This document shows positions 24,614 to 32,686 of a stretch of 51,358 nucleotides of DNA, one piece after another (the stretch's first letter is position 1; each line of letters opens with the position of its first letter). A model generated the notes under the pieces. The model was not told the origin of the DNA, did no database searches, and was given only the letters and a program-made list of their open reading frames with translations. Source of the stretch: DATMER01 sp035536935 (lineage in GTDB: Bacteria > Acidobacteriota > Thermoanaerobaculia > Multivoradales > UBA5704); contig DATLNC010000111.1 of assembly GCA_035536935.1 (NCBI GenBank), positions 1 through 51,358 of the forward strand, in the 5' to 3' direction. Both the position numbers and the translations under genes were made by a program.

Positions 24614-25900
24614 TTGAAAACATCCCGTCCGCTCGCACTCCTCCTGCTTTCCGCATTCCTCGCTTCGGCCGCCAACGCCCAGACGCCGACTTACGCCATC
24701 TACCCGGCCCCGCCTCCCCTCGGCCAGAGCGCCGGCGAGCCGAGCCTCGGGGTCAACTGGAACACCGGCAACGTCATGTTCATCGCCGCGCTCGAGACCC
24801 TGCGCGTGAGCTTCGACGACTCGGTCACCCCGGCCGCGGCCAGTTGGCAAGACGTGTCATACCCGCTGACGAGCGCCCTCACGCTCGACCCGATCCTGTT
24901 CACCGATGCGCACACCGGGCGGACCTTCGTCGCGCAGCTCGCCGGTCCGGCAAGCCTCATGGCTTTCACCGACGACGACGGCGACAACTGGCTGCCATCC
25001 ACGTCCGGCCTCGTCTCCGGGGTGGACCACCAGACGGTCGGCGGCGGCCCGCTGGCCTCCCTGCCGGGAGTCGGCTATCCCAACGCCGTCTACTACTGCT
25101 CGCAAGGGGTAGCGCTCGCCGGCTGCGCGCTCAGCCTCAACGGCGGCCTCACCTTCAACCCGGCGGTCCCCATCTACAACCTGCTCCAGTGCGGCGGCCT
25201 GCACGGCCACGTCAAGGTCGCGCCGGACGGCAGCGCCTATGTCCCCAACAAGGGCTGCGGCACCCAGCAGGCGGTCGTGGTCTCGGCCAACGACGGGCTG
25301 ACCTGGGCCGTGCGCAAGGTGCCGGGCAGCACGGTGGGTGAGAACGATCCGTCCGTGGGGCTCGCCTCCGACGGCACCGCCTACTTCGGATTCGTCGGAG
25401 CTGATGGCCATCCCAAGGTAGCGGTCTCCCACAACAAGGGCGCCTCCTGGTCGGCTCCGAAGGACGTCGGCGTGCCGTTCGGCATTCAGAACGCGGTCTT
25501 CCCGTCCGTGGTGGCGGGCGACCCCAGCCGCGCGGCCTTCGCCTTCCTGGGGACTCCGACGGGCGGCGCCGGCACGGGGACCGACGTCAATTTCCCCGGC
25601 GTCTGGCACCTCTACATCGCCACCACCTACAACGGCGGAGCGACGTGGACGACGGTGGATGCGACACCCGGCGATCCCGTGCAGCGTGGCGCGATCTGCC
25701 TCCAGGGGACGACCTGCGGCGCCGCGCGCAACCTGCTCGATTTCATGGACATCGCGGTCGATGCGGAAGGCCGGGTGCTGGTGGCCTTCGCGGACGGCTG
25801 CGTCGGGGCCTGCGTCTCCGGCCCGCCGAACAGCGGCACGGGTATCGGAGTCATCGCGCGCCAGAGCGGCGGCAAGGGCCTGTTCGCGGCTTTCGACTGA
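24614..25900 (+). CDS. Secreted Asp-box (BNR/sialidase-like) beta-propeller protein
   Basis: This 428-residue exported protein has a signal peptide (KTSRPLALLLLSAFLASAANA, cleavage near residue 23). It carries repeated Asp-box-like motifs: FTDDDGDNW, SLNGGLTF, SANDGLTW, SHNKGASW and TYNGGATW. These mark the turns of six-bladed sialidase/BNR propellers. The FRIP Arg motif and catalytic triad of true sialidases are not evident, so enzymatic activity is doubtful. Cysteines occur in pairs in the second half (CSQGVALAGC, CLQGTTC and CVGAC), suggesting extracellular disulfides. The start is TTG at 24614 with AGGAG eight bases before it. Confidence 0.78.
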   Translation: MKTSRPLALLLLSAFLASAANAQTPTYAIYPAPPPLGQSAGEPSLGVNWNTGNVMFIAALETLRVSFDDSVTPAAASWQDVSYPLTSALTLDPILFTDAHTGRTFVAQLAGPASLMAFTDDDGDNWLPSTSGLVSGVDHQTVGGGPLASLPGVGYPNAVYYCSQGVALAGCALSLNGGLTFNPAVPIYNLLQCGGLHGHVKVAPDGSAYVPNKGCGTQQAVVVSANDGLTWAVRKVPGSTVGENDPSVGLASDGTAYFGFVGADGHPKVAVSHNKGASWSAPKDVGVPFGIQNAVFPSVVAGDPSRAAFAFLGTPTGGAGTGTDVNFPGVWHLYIATTYNGGATWTTVDATPGDPVQRGAICLQGTTCGAARNLLDFMDIAVDAEGRVLVAFADGCVGACVSGPPNSGTGIGVIARQSGGKGLFAAFD

Positions 25901-25936
25901 TCAAGCACCCCTAGCGGCCATTCGACGATCGTCCGT

Positions 25937-25964
25937 CTCCCTCTCCTGCATGCAGGGGAGGGAG
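25937..25964. repeat. 28-bp palindrome with central TGCA (terminator-like, copy 1)
   Basis: CTCCCTCTCCTGCA (25937-25950) is followed immediately by TGCAGGGGAGGGAG (25951-25964), a 14+14 palindrome with one mismatch. On the plus strand GGTTTGTATT follows, so it may terminate the secreted-protein transcript. A related palindrome with the shared centre CCTGCATG lies at 50504-50530, which suggests a dispersed repeat family. Confidence 0.65.
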
Positions 25965-26069
25965 GGTTTGTATTCGGCTCCGCGAAGCGCGATCACGCCT
26001 GAAGTGATTCGGGTCGCCTGGATCTACCGATTCGAGACGGCAAAGCGACGGTAACGTAAGGAGCTCCCG

Positions 26070-27155
26070 ATGTGGACATCCACCCGGTTTACGGAGCGGT
26101 TCGGCTGCCGCTATCCGATCGTGCAGGGGCCGATGGGGGGCGGCGCTTCGACTCCCGAGCTGGCGGCGGCGGTCTCGAACGCAGGCGGCCTGGGATCGCT
26201 CGGCTGCTATCAACTGGAGCCCGCCGCGATCCTGCGCGCCGCAGCCGCCATCCACCGCCTGACCGGCGGGCCGTTCAATCTCAACCTCTGGATCCCTCGT
26301 GAGCGGGAGGACGGCGGGAGCCTCGGCTCAACCGAGGCCGCCCGAGCCTTGGCGCGTCTCCAGCCGTACCGGGACCAGCTCGGGCTGCCGCCCCTCGCGG
26401 AGCCTCCCTCACCCGCCGTCCAGGACTTCGCGGAGCAATTCGAGGCCGTGCTCGAGGCGCGGCCGGCGGCCTTCAGCTTCATCTTCGGATTGCTGCCCGC
26501 GCCGCTGGTGGCGGAGGCACGCCGGAGGGGGATCGCGCTGATCGGCACGGCGACTACGGTCGAGGAGGCGGAGGCCCTGGAGGAGAGCGGCGTCGATCTC
26601 GTGGTCGCCTCGGGGCTCGAGGCAGGAGGGCACCGCGGGAGCTTCCTCCGTCCCGCGGAACAGTCGCTCACCGGGACCTTTTCGCTCGTCCCTCAGGTTG
26701 CGAGCGCCGTGCGCATTCCGGTTCTGGCCGCAGGCGGCATCGCCGACGGCCGCGGTGTCGCGGCGGCCTTGGTGCTCGGCGCCGAGGCGGCGCAGATCGG
26801 CACGGCTTTTCTCATGTGCCGGGAGTCCGGAGCGAGCGATCTCCATCGCGCGGCCCTCGCCAACCGCACCCGTGCGCGGCGCACCGCCCTGTCCAGGGCC
26901 TACACCGGCCGGCTCGCGCGGATGCTGGCCAACCGCGTCACGGACGAGATGGCCCAGCCGCCCGCCGAGCTCCTCCCCTATCCGCTCCAGAACGAGCTCA
27001 CCCGGGAGCTTCGCCTCGCAGCGGCCCGCGCCGGCCGGACCGACCTCCTGCCGTTCTACGGCGGCCAATCAGCGCCTCTGGCCTCCCCCCGCTCGGCCAC
27101 CGATCTCATGGCCGCCCTGGTCGAGGAGACCGGCGCCACCTTCGAGCTGTTCTGA
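26070..27155 (+). CDS. Nitronate monooxygenase family flavoprotein
   Basis: This 361-residue FMN-dependent TIM-barrel protein belongs to the NMO/2-nitropropane dioxygenase group. Conserved blocks are CRYPIVQGPMGGGASTPELA at the N-terminus, AVSNAGGLGSLG, VVASGLEAGGHRG (the phosphate/flavin loop), IPVLAAGGIADGRGVAAALV and GAEAAQIGTAFLMCRES. The Tyr near YTGRLARMLAN fits the C-terminal lid. Likely substrates are nitronates or quinones, but many members are uncharacterised. AAGGAG lies six bases before the ATG. The last 87 bases overlap the convergent formimidoyltransferase gene. Confidence 0.88.
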   Translation: MWTSTRFTERFGCRYPIVQGPMGGGASTPELAAAVSNAGGLGSLGCYQLEPAAILRAAAAIHRLTGGPFNLNLWIPREREDGGSLGSTEAARALARLQPYRDQLGLPPLAEPPSPAVQDFAEQFEAVLEARPAAFSFIFGLLPAPLVAEARRRGIALIGTATTVEEAEALEESGVDLVVASGLEAGGHRGSFLRPAEQSLTGTFSLVPQVASAVRIPVLAAGGIADGRGVAAALVLGAEAAQIGTAFLMCRESGASDLHRAALANRTRARRTALSRAYTGRLARMLANRVTDEMAQPPAELLPYPLQNELTRELRLAAARAGRTDLLPFYGGQSAPLASPRSATDLMAALVEETGATFELF

Positions 27156-28049
27156 GTGGTTCCGGACAGCTTCGGAGAGGATCCGGTCCACCCCAAACCC
27201 CGGCAGCTTCAGCGCCTCTGCCACCATCCCCAGAGCGGCCTCTTCCGGCATCAGGCCGATGAGCTCGCTCTCCAGAACCCTGACTCCCAGGGCCTCGGCC
27301 TCCTGCCGGACCCGGTTGAAGGCGGTCAGCGGAGAAGTCTGCCGGAAATCCACCAGGTTCATGCTCACCTGGGCCAGCCCGCGGCTCCCCAGGTAGACGC
27401 CCATGGCCCTCACGGCAGGCAGTCCTCCTCCCGCCTCCCTCACCTTGCGGGCGATTGCCTTGGCTACGGAGACGTCAGCCGTTTCCAGCACGACATTGAA
27501 GGCGATCAGGAAAAAGCGGGCGCCGATGACGGTCACTCCGGCGGTCGGGTGGACCCCTGTTGGTCCGAAGTCGGGGGTCCAGGCGGGGTCGGCCATTCTG
27601 GCCGGGAAGCCTTCGAAGCCTCCCCGGCGGATGTCCGCCAGACGGCGGCGCTCCGGCGTCCGGGCGGCCTGCTCGTAGAGATAGACCGGCAGGTCGAAGC
27701 GCTCCGCCACCTCCGCAGCGAGGGCTTCGGCGGCGGCCACGGCTTCTTTCATGGGCGTGTCCCCGAGGGGGATGAAGGGGGTCACGTCCACCGCTCCCAC
27801 CCGGGGGTGCACTCCCGAGTGGCGGGTGAGGTCGATCTCGCGGAGAGCCGACTCGTAGAGGGCGAGGAGAGCGGCGTGGAGGTCCCCGGCCTCGCCGGTC
27901 AGGGTCAGCACCGAACGGTTGTGGTCGGGATCGGAGGAGACGTCGAGCAGCCGGACCCCAGGGACCGAGGTCACCGCCGCCGCCAGCCGGGCCACCACCT
28001 CGGGCCGGCGGCCTTCGCTCACGTTGGGGACGCACTCGAACAGGGGCAC
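27069..28049 (-). CDS. ftcD: Glutamate formimidoyltransferase
   Basis: This 326-residue enzyme moves the formimino group between formimino-glutamate and tetrahydrofolate in histidine breakdown. PLFECVPNVSEGRRPEVV opens the protein. DPDHNRSVLTLTGE, HSGVHPRVGAVDVTPFIPL, VYLYEQAART, PTAGVTVIGARFFLIAFN and GLAQVSMNLVDFRQTSP follow in family order; the catalytic His lies in HSGVHPR. The deaminase half of the bifunctional eukaryotic enzyme is absent, as is common in bacteria. The start is GTG at 28049; the open frame further upstream is the 21-bp repeat array. The last ~29 residues (Gly-rich) overlap the convergent gene. No other histidine-utilisation genes are nearby. Confidence 0.9.
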   Translation of the reverse strand: MPLFECVPNVSEGRRPEVVARLAAAVTSVPGVRLLDVSSDPDHNRSVLTLTGEAGDLHAALLALYESALREIDLTRHSGVHPRVGAVDVTPFIPLGDTPMKEAVAAAEALAAEVAERFDLPVYLYEQAARTPERRRLADIRRGGFEGFPARMADPAWTPDFGPTGVHPTAGVTVIGARFFLIAFNVVLETADVSVAKAIARKVREAGGGLPAVRAMGVYLGSRGLAQVSMNLVDFRQTSPLTAFNRVRQEAEALGVRVLESELIGLMPEEAALGMVAEALKLPGFGVDRILSEAVRNHSEQLEGGAGLLDQGGHEIGGRAGGGQRR

Positions 28050-28078
28050 GGGGCGCAGAATACAGCTTCCCCGTGGCT

Positions 28079-28288
28079 GGGAAGTGACTTCCCCGTGCCC
28101 GGAAGTGACTTCCGGCCATCCGGATCTCAGTTCCGACCGTCCGGAAGTCAGTTCCGACCGTCCGGAAGTCAGTTCCAACCGTCCGGAAGTGACTTCCGGC
28201 CGCCCGGAAGTCAGTCCAGAGCACCCTGATCGCACTTCCCAGGGCCCGGAGGTCAGTCCAGACCGTCGGGAAGTCAGTTCCGGGCTCC
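28079..28288. repeat. Ten tandem 21-bp repeats with palindromic GGAAGTNACTTCC cores
   Basis: Ten adjacent 21-bp units start at 28079, 28100, 28121, 28142, 28163, 28184, 28205, 28226, 28247 and 28268. Units 1, 2 and 6 carry the perfect odd palindrome GGAAGTGACTTCC. Units 4, 5 and 10 carry GGAAGTCAGTTCC, and units 3, 7, 8 and 9 are degenerate. The 21-bp period is two helical turns, so the cores lie on one face of the DNA. The array fills most of the 316-bp gap between ftcD and the TPR operon and ends one base before a -35 element. There are no spacers, so it is not CRISPR. Confidence 0.93.
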
Positions 28289-28289
28289 G

Positions 28290-28319
28290 TTGGACGCCGG
28301 GGAGCGGCTCTGCTACGAT
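28290..28319 (+). promoter_or_regulatory. Predicted sigma-70-type promoter of the TPR/RDD/GGDEF operon
   Basis: TTGGAC (28290-28295) and TACGAT (28314-28319) are spaced by 18 bp, a good match to housekeeping -35 and -10 boxes. Initiation near 28326 would give a leader of about 40 bases before the ATG at 28366. The 21-bp repeat array ends at 28288, directly upstream. Confidence 0.55.
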
Positions 28320-28365
28320 AGCGGCGACTTTTCGAACCTGAGGGACGTATACCTACCTGTGTGCC

Positions 28366-30516
28366 ATGTCATACTCCGGTAATCCTTCGCTCTCATCCGA
28401 CATCCAGAACCGGGTCCTCGGCACCTTTGAGCAGACGCTCGGGCTCGCCGCGGAGGGCAGCCGGCAGGAAGCCCTCCTGGGATGCGACTTCGTCCTGCGC
28501 ATGGACCCCCACTTCGAGCCCGCGCGCCAGCTTCAGGAACGGCTGCGCAACAGCTCCGGCCCGGTGAGCGTGGACGACCTCCTCGCTCCCACGGCGCTCG
28601 ATCCGTTCGCCGGGGCCATCGACCTCCCCGACCTGCCCGGGTTCGGCGACGCCGGCCCTCCGGCCGGCGACCTCCGCTCCCGCTTCCAGGCCCTCCTGGA
28701 CGGACGCCAGTTCCAGGAGCTGATGACGCTCGCCCAGCAGCAGCAGGTCGCCGTCGGGGCCGATCACGAGCTGATGCGCATCGCCTCCGAGGCCCAGGAG
28801 CGGCTGGAGGCGGAGCCGTATGTGAACAAGTTCGTGACCGCGGCGCGCGAGGCCGCTCGCCAGGGGAACCGGGAGGAGGCCGAGCGCGCCCTCAACAAGG
28901 TCCGCACCCTCGACCCCACGCATCCCGCCATCGCCGAGCTGGCCGGCGCTCCGGCCGCCGCGGTCTCAGCCCCTGCCGACGCCTTCCCCGCCCGGGATGC
29001 CGGCTTCGAGCTGGCGCTCGACGAGCCCTCCTTCGGAGGCTTGGATACAGGCTTCGGCACCGAGCTGCCCGAGCTCGCCTTCGACGAGCCCCTGCTCGGC
29101 TTCGAGGAGCCCGCGGCGGCGCCGTCCCTCATGGACCCGGAGCTGGTCTCCGCCGCCGACTTCCAGACCGACATGCTGTCGAGCGGCGACTCCGAGACCG
29201 ACCGCCGGATCAAGCAGCTCCTCGACGAGGGCCAGACGGCCTACCAGGCAGGCGACGTCCAGGGCGCCATCGACGCCTGGTCGCGGATCTTCCTGATCGA
29301 CATCGACCACCAGGAGGCCGCCCGCCGCATCGAGCAGGCGCGAAAAGTCAAAGCCGAGAGCGAGCGCCAGGCCGAGGAAGTCTTCCACGAGGGCCTCGGC
29401 AAGCTCGAGGCCGGCGATCTCGAGGGCGCCAAGCAGACGTTCCTTCGCGTGCTCGAGATCCAGCCGAGCTACTTCGCGGCCCGCGAGTATCTGCAGCAGC
29501 TCGAGGCCGGCCAGGTGCCCGTCGTGCGGCCCGCCCCGCGCCACGATCCCGCGGCCCAGCCGGCGCTGCCCACGCCCTCGGACCTCGACCTCGAGACCGC
29601 CGCGGGCGAGCTCAAGGAAGAGATCCTCATCCCGCCCGATCCCAGCGAGATGGCCACGGCCGAGCGCCACAAGCCAAGGATCAAAGCTGCGCCCATCCGC
29701 GAGGGCAAGGCGCGCAAGACCTTCGCCCTGGTCGGCAGCGCCGTGCTCGTGCTCGCCCTGGCCGGCGGCGCGTTCGTCTACCTCAACAAGGACCGCCTCT
29801 TCCCCAACTCGCAGACGGAGGACCCGTCGGCCGCGCAGGCGTCCGGAGAGGATCCGATCGCGCGCGCCATGGACCTCCACAAGGGGGGCAAGACCCAGAT
29901 CGCGGTCGCCCAGCTCCGCCGGCTCGCGCCGGAAGATCCGGCCTACGCGAAGGCCCAGGAGCTGATCTCGCAATGGGATACGTCGCCGGCCCCCACACCC
30001 GCAGTGCCCGGTGGCCCCGCGCCCGCCCCGGCCGCCCCGGCGATCCCGCCCGAGCGGCTGGCGCTGCTCACCGCGGCCCGGGATGCGTACCAGGGCGGCA
30101 GCTACCTGGAGGCCATCGAGCGTTACGAGGTGGCGCAGCAGAAGGGCCGGCTCGATCCCTCCGACACCGAGCTGCTCGCCAACGCCAGGCGCCAGCTCGA
30201 GCCCATCTCCGCGCAGATCAACCTCTTCGAGCAGCACGAGTGGGAGGTCGCGCTGCGCGACCTCTGGCGCCTGCACGAGGCCGACCCGGGCAACCGGGAC
30301 GTCACCCGGCTCATGATTGACTCGTACTACAACCTGGCGCTGCGCGATCTGCAGAGGATGGACACGAAACAGGCGCTGCAGAATCTCCGCGAGGCGCAGG
30401 GCCTCGACCCGCGCGACAGCGACCTGCAGCGGCAGATCGCGTTCGCGGAGGCCTACCAGAGCCGGTCCAAGGACATGCTCTACCGGATCTACGTCAAGCA
30501 CCTCCCCCTGCGATGA
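28366..30516 (+). CDS. TPR-repeat protein with one membrane helix
   Basis: This 716-residue protein appears to be a tail- or mid-anchored scaffold. The N-terminal 450 residues hold several tetratricopeptide-like helical pairs (for example AAREAARQGNREEAERALNK, QTAYQAGDVQGAIDAWSRIF and GLGKLEAGDLEGAKQTFLRV) separated by Ala/Pro/Asp-rich linkers. A single membrane helix lies at about 452-472 (TFALVGSAVLVLALAGGAFV). More TPR-like units follow at about 555-716 (AYQGGSYLEAIERYEVAQQK). The N-terminal part is probably cytoplasmic. It overlaps the RDD gene by ATGA and leads an operon that ends in a diguanylate-cyclase-like gene, so a scaffold role in signalling is plausible but inferred. Confidence 0.8.
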   Translation: MSYSGNPSLSSDIQNRVLGTFEQTLGLAAEGSRQEALLGCDFVLRMDPHFEPARQLQERLRNSSGPVSVDDLLAPTALDPFAGAIDLPDLPGFGDAGPPAGDLRSRFQALLDGRQFQELMTLAQQQQVAVGADHELMRIASEAQERLEAEPYVNKFVTAAREAARQGNREEAERALNKVRTLDPTHPAIAELAGAPAAAVSAPADAFPARDAGFELALDEPSFGGLDTGFGTELPELAFDEPLLGFEEPAAAPSLMDPELVSAADFQTDMLSSGDSETDRRIKQLLDEGQTAYQAGDVQGAIDAWSRIFLIDIDHQEAARRIEQARKVKAESERQAEEVFHEGLGKLEAGDLEGAKQTFLRVLEIQPSYFAAREYLQQLEAGQVPVVRPAPRHDPAAQPALPTPSDLDLETAAGELKEEILIPPDPSEMATAERHKPRIKAAPIREGKARKTFALVGSAVLVLALAGGAFVYLNKDRLFPNSQTEDPSAAQASGEDPIARAMDLHKGGKTQIAVAQLRRLAPEDPAYAKAQELISQWDTSPAPTPAVPGGPAPAPAAPAIPPERLALLTAARDAYQGGSYLEAIERYEVAQQKGRLDPSDTELLANARRQLEPISAQINLFEQHEWEVALRDLWRLHEADPGNRDVTRLMIDSYYNLALRDLQRMDTKQALQNLREAQGLDPRDSDLQRQIAFAEAYQSRSKDMLYRIYVKHLPLR

Positions 30517-31130
30517 TGAGACGCGAAGAAGACATCCCGGACGAGCCCCTGCTCTTCGACCTTCCGCTCGAGCCCGAGCGGGGACGGAGCGCTCCCCCCG
30601 CGCCAATATCCGAGCGCAAGCGCGCCCCGCGCGCCGCGCCCGCGGCCCCGCCTCCGGAGGCGGGCCTGACCTTCGACGAGCCGGAAGAGCCCCTGGCCAC
30701 CAGCGCGGCCCGGCCGGCAGGTCCGGCGGGGAGGGCCGGGCTCGGCAGCCGGATCTCGGCCGCGGGCGCCGACCTCATCGTCCACGCGTCGGTCGCGGTG
30801 GGCGTGCTGGTCGGGTGCCGTCTCATGGGCGTCCATCCGATCCTCTCCGACTGGCCCGCCGTGGCCCTTTTCCTTCTCTCCTTCTCCTTCCTCTACACGG
30901 TCGTGCCGCTCGCGTTCTGGGGGCACACCCCGGGAATGGCCTGGGCCGGGCTCGACGCACGCAGCCGGGATGGCGAGCCGCTCGCCTTCGACCAGACCGC
31001 CCGCCGCTGGATCGGAGGGATCCTGACCTTCCTCTTCCTCGGACTGCCGCTCGTTCTGGCCTTCGGCGGACGCTCCCTGAGCGACCTCTTGAGCGGCTCC
31101 GAGACCCTCTCCAGCCGCTCGGCGGCTTGA
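30513..31130 (+). CDS. RDD-family membrane protein
   Basis: This 205-residue protein has a long acidic, Pro/Ala-rich cytoplasmic N-terminus (about 1-80). The RDD domain follows: SRISAAGADLIVHASVAVGV, a second helix near 112-130, the loop WGHTPGMAWAGLDARSRDGE typical of RDD proteins, and a last helix near 168-185. RDD proteins are small membrane proteins of mostly unknown function; some act in ion exchange. The first Arg of the usual Arg-Asp-Asp pattern is not fully kept (the helix reads AGADLIVH). It overlaps its neighbours by ATGA and by one base, so the three genes are translationally coupled. Confidence 0.8.
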   Translation: MMRREEDIPDEPLLFDLPLEPERGRSAPPAPISERKRAPRAAPAAPPPEAGLTFDEPEEPLATSAARPAGPAGRAGLGSRISAAGADLIVHASVAVGVLVGCRLMGVHPILSDWPAVALFLLSFSFLYTVVPLAFWGHTPGMAWAGLDARSRDGEPLAFDQTARRWIGGILTFLFLGLPLVLAFGGRSLSDLLSGSETLSSRSAA

Positions 31131-32686
31131 TGGCCCAGCCCGACGCGGCCGATCTCGGCGGCACGGCCCGGTCCCGGGAGCTCGAAGCCCTCAACGAGAT
31201 CGCCCGCACCGCGACGCTCGACCTCGAACTGCGCCCGATGCTCCAGCGCATCACGGACACGCTCATGCAGAAGTTCGGCTGGCCGTTCGTGGCCCTCGCG
31301 TCGGTCGATCCGGAGCAGGAGGTCTTCGTCTGCGAGGCGCTCTCGACCCTGCTGCCCTCCGCGGTGAAGGTCGGCTACACCCGGCAGCTGGGCACCGGCG
31401 TCGTGGGCCAGGTGGCGCTCAAGGGCGAGCCGATCCTCCTCGAAGACGTGCTCACCGCCTCCAACTACGTCGAGACCATGCCCGGCGCCCGCTCCGAGCT
31501 CTGCGTGCCGGTGCGCCACGGCGGCCGGATCGTCGCGATCCTGAACCTGGAGAGCACCGAGCCGGGCGCCTTCCACGACCAGCTCCCGCTGCTGGAGACC
31601 GTGGCCGAGCAGATCGCCGGCGCCATCGCCTGCGCGCGCCTGTACCAGGAGGTCCAGCGCCGCGCCCGTCTGCTCGAAAGGGTGAGCGAAGTCTCCAAGG
31701 CGGCGCTCGACGCGGGCGAGCTCGGCCCCCTGCTCGACCGCATCGTGCGCTACGTGCAGCAGCACTTCGAGCTCGCGCTCGTGAGCATCCTGCTCGTCAA
31801 CCCGGAGCGCACGGAGTTCGAGCTCACGGCCCGCGCCGGCACCCTGAAGCTGCGCGTCGATCCCGGGACCCGCTGGCCGTTGCGCACCGGCGTCGTGGGA
31901 CGGGCCCTGCGCCTGGGCAAGACGCAGCTGGCGCTCGACGTGGGAAGCGATCCCGACTACCTCCCCCTGCACGAGGACGTGACCTCCGAGCTGGTCGTGC
32001 CGATCCGGTTCCGCAACCGCACCCTCGGCGTCTTCGACCTGGAGAGCACGACGCCGGATTCCTTCTCCGCCGAGAACCTGGTGGTCTTCCAGACTTTCGC
32101 CGACCAGCTCGCCGGCGCCATCCACCTGGCCGCGATCAACCAGGAGCTGGAAGAGGCGAACCAGCGTCTGCAGCGGCTCTCCTCGCTCGACGGCCTGACC
32201 GGCATCGCCAACCGCCGCCAGCTCGACGAGACGCTGCAGACGGAGTGGCGGCGCTCCTTCCGCCACGACACGCCGATCTCGGTGGTGATGTTCGACCTCG
32301 ACGAGTTCAAGCACTTCAACGACGCGTACGGCCACCAGGCCGGGGACGAGTGCCTGCGCCAGGTGGCAACCGCGCTGCGCGACGTGCTGCGCAGGGCAGG
32401 CGACCTGGTAGCCCGCTACGGCGGCGAGGAGTTCGCGGCGGTGCTGCCGGAGTCTGACCTGAAGGGTGCGCTCCAGTACGCGGACGCCGCCCGGCTCGCG
32501 GTCGAGAACCTGGCGATCACCCACGGCAGCTCGCCGGTCGCCCCGGTCGTGACCGTGAGCGTCGGGGTCGCGTCAGCCCTGCCCCGCCGGGGAGGCTCGC
32601 CCACCGAGCTGATCGCCCGCGCCGATCAGGCGCTCTACCAGGCAAAGAGGAGAGGGAAGAACAGGGTGGAGAGCGCCGGGGATTAG
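31130..32686 (+). CDS. GAF-GAF-GGDEF diguanylate cyclase
   Basis: This 518-residue cytoplasmic signalling protein has two GAF sensor domains (about 20-180 and 195-345), a short helical linker (AINQELEEANQRLQRLSSLD) and a GGDEF domain (about 350-515). The active-site loop is RYGGEEFAAVLP, a catalytically competent GGEEF. An RAGD placed five residues upstream matches the RxxD inhibitory site for c-di-GMP feedback. DGLTGIANRRQLDE and FDLDEFKHFNDAYGHQAGD give the nucleotide- and metal-binding residues. It should make c-di-GMP from two GTP. The start ATG overlaps the RDD stop by one base. The stop overlaps the opposing SUMF1 gene by four bases. Confidence 0.93.
   Translation: MAQPDAADLGGTARSRELEALNEIARTATLDLELRPMLQRITDTLMQKFGWPFVALASVDPEQEVFVCEALSTLLPSAVKVGYTRQLGTGVVGQVALKGEPILLEDVLTASNYVETMPGARSELCVPVRHGGRIVAILNLESTEPGAFHDQLPLLETVAEQIAGAIACARLYQEVQRRARLLERVSEVSKAALDAGELGPLLDRIVRYVQQHFELALVSILLVNPERTEFELTARAGTLKLRVDPGTRWPLRTGVVGRALRLGKTQLALDVGSDPDYLPLHEDVTSELVVPIRFRNRTLGVFDLESTTPDSFSAENLVVFQTFADQLAGAIHLAAINQELEEANQRLQRLSSLDGLTGIANRRQLDETLQTEWRRSFRHDTPISVVMFDLDEFKHFNDAYGHQAGDECLRQVATALRDVLRRAGDLVARYGGEEFAAVLPESDLKGALQYADAARLAVENLAITHGSSPVAPVVTVSVGVASALPRRGGSPTELIARADQALYQAKRRGKNRVESAGD

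Noticed and set aside
28050..28235. N-terminal extension of ftcD through the repeat array
   Set aside because: The frame is open only because the 21-bp repeat is a multiple of three; the encoded repeats have no counterpart in the enzyme family.
28079..28288. CRISPR array
   Set aside because: The 21-bp units are contiguous with no unique spacers, and no cas genes are present.
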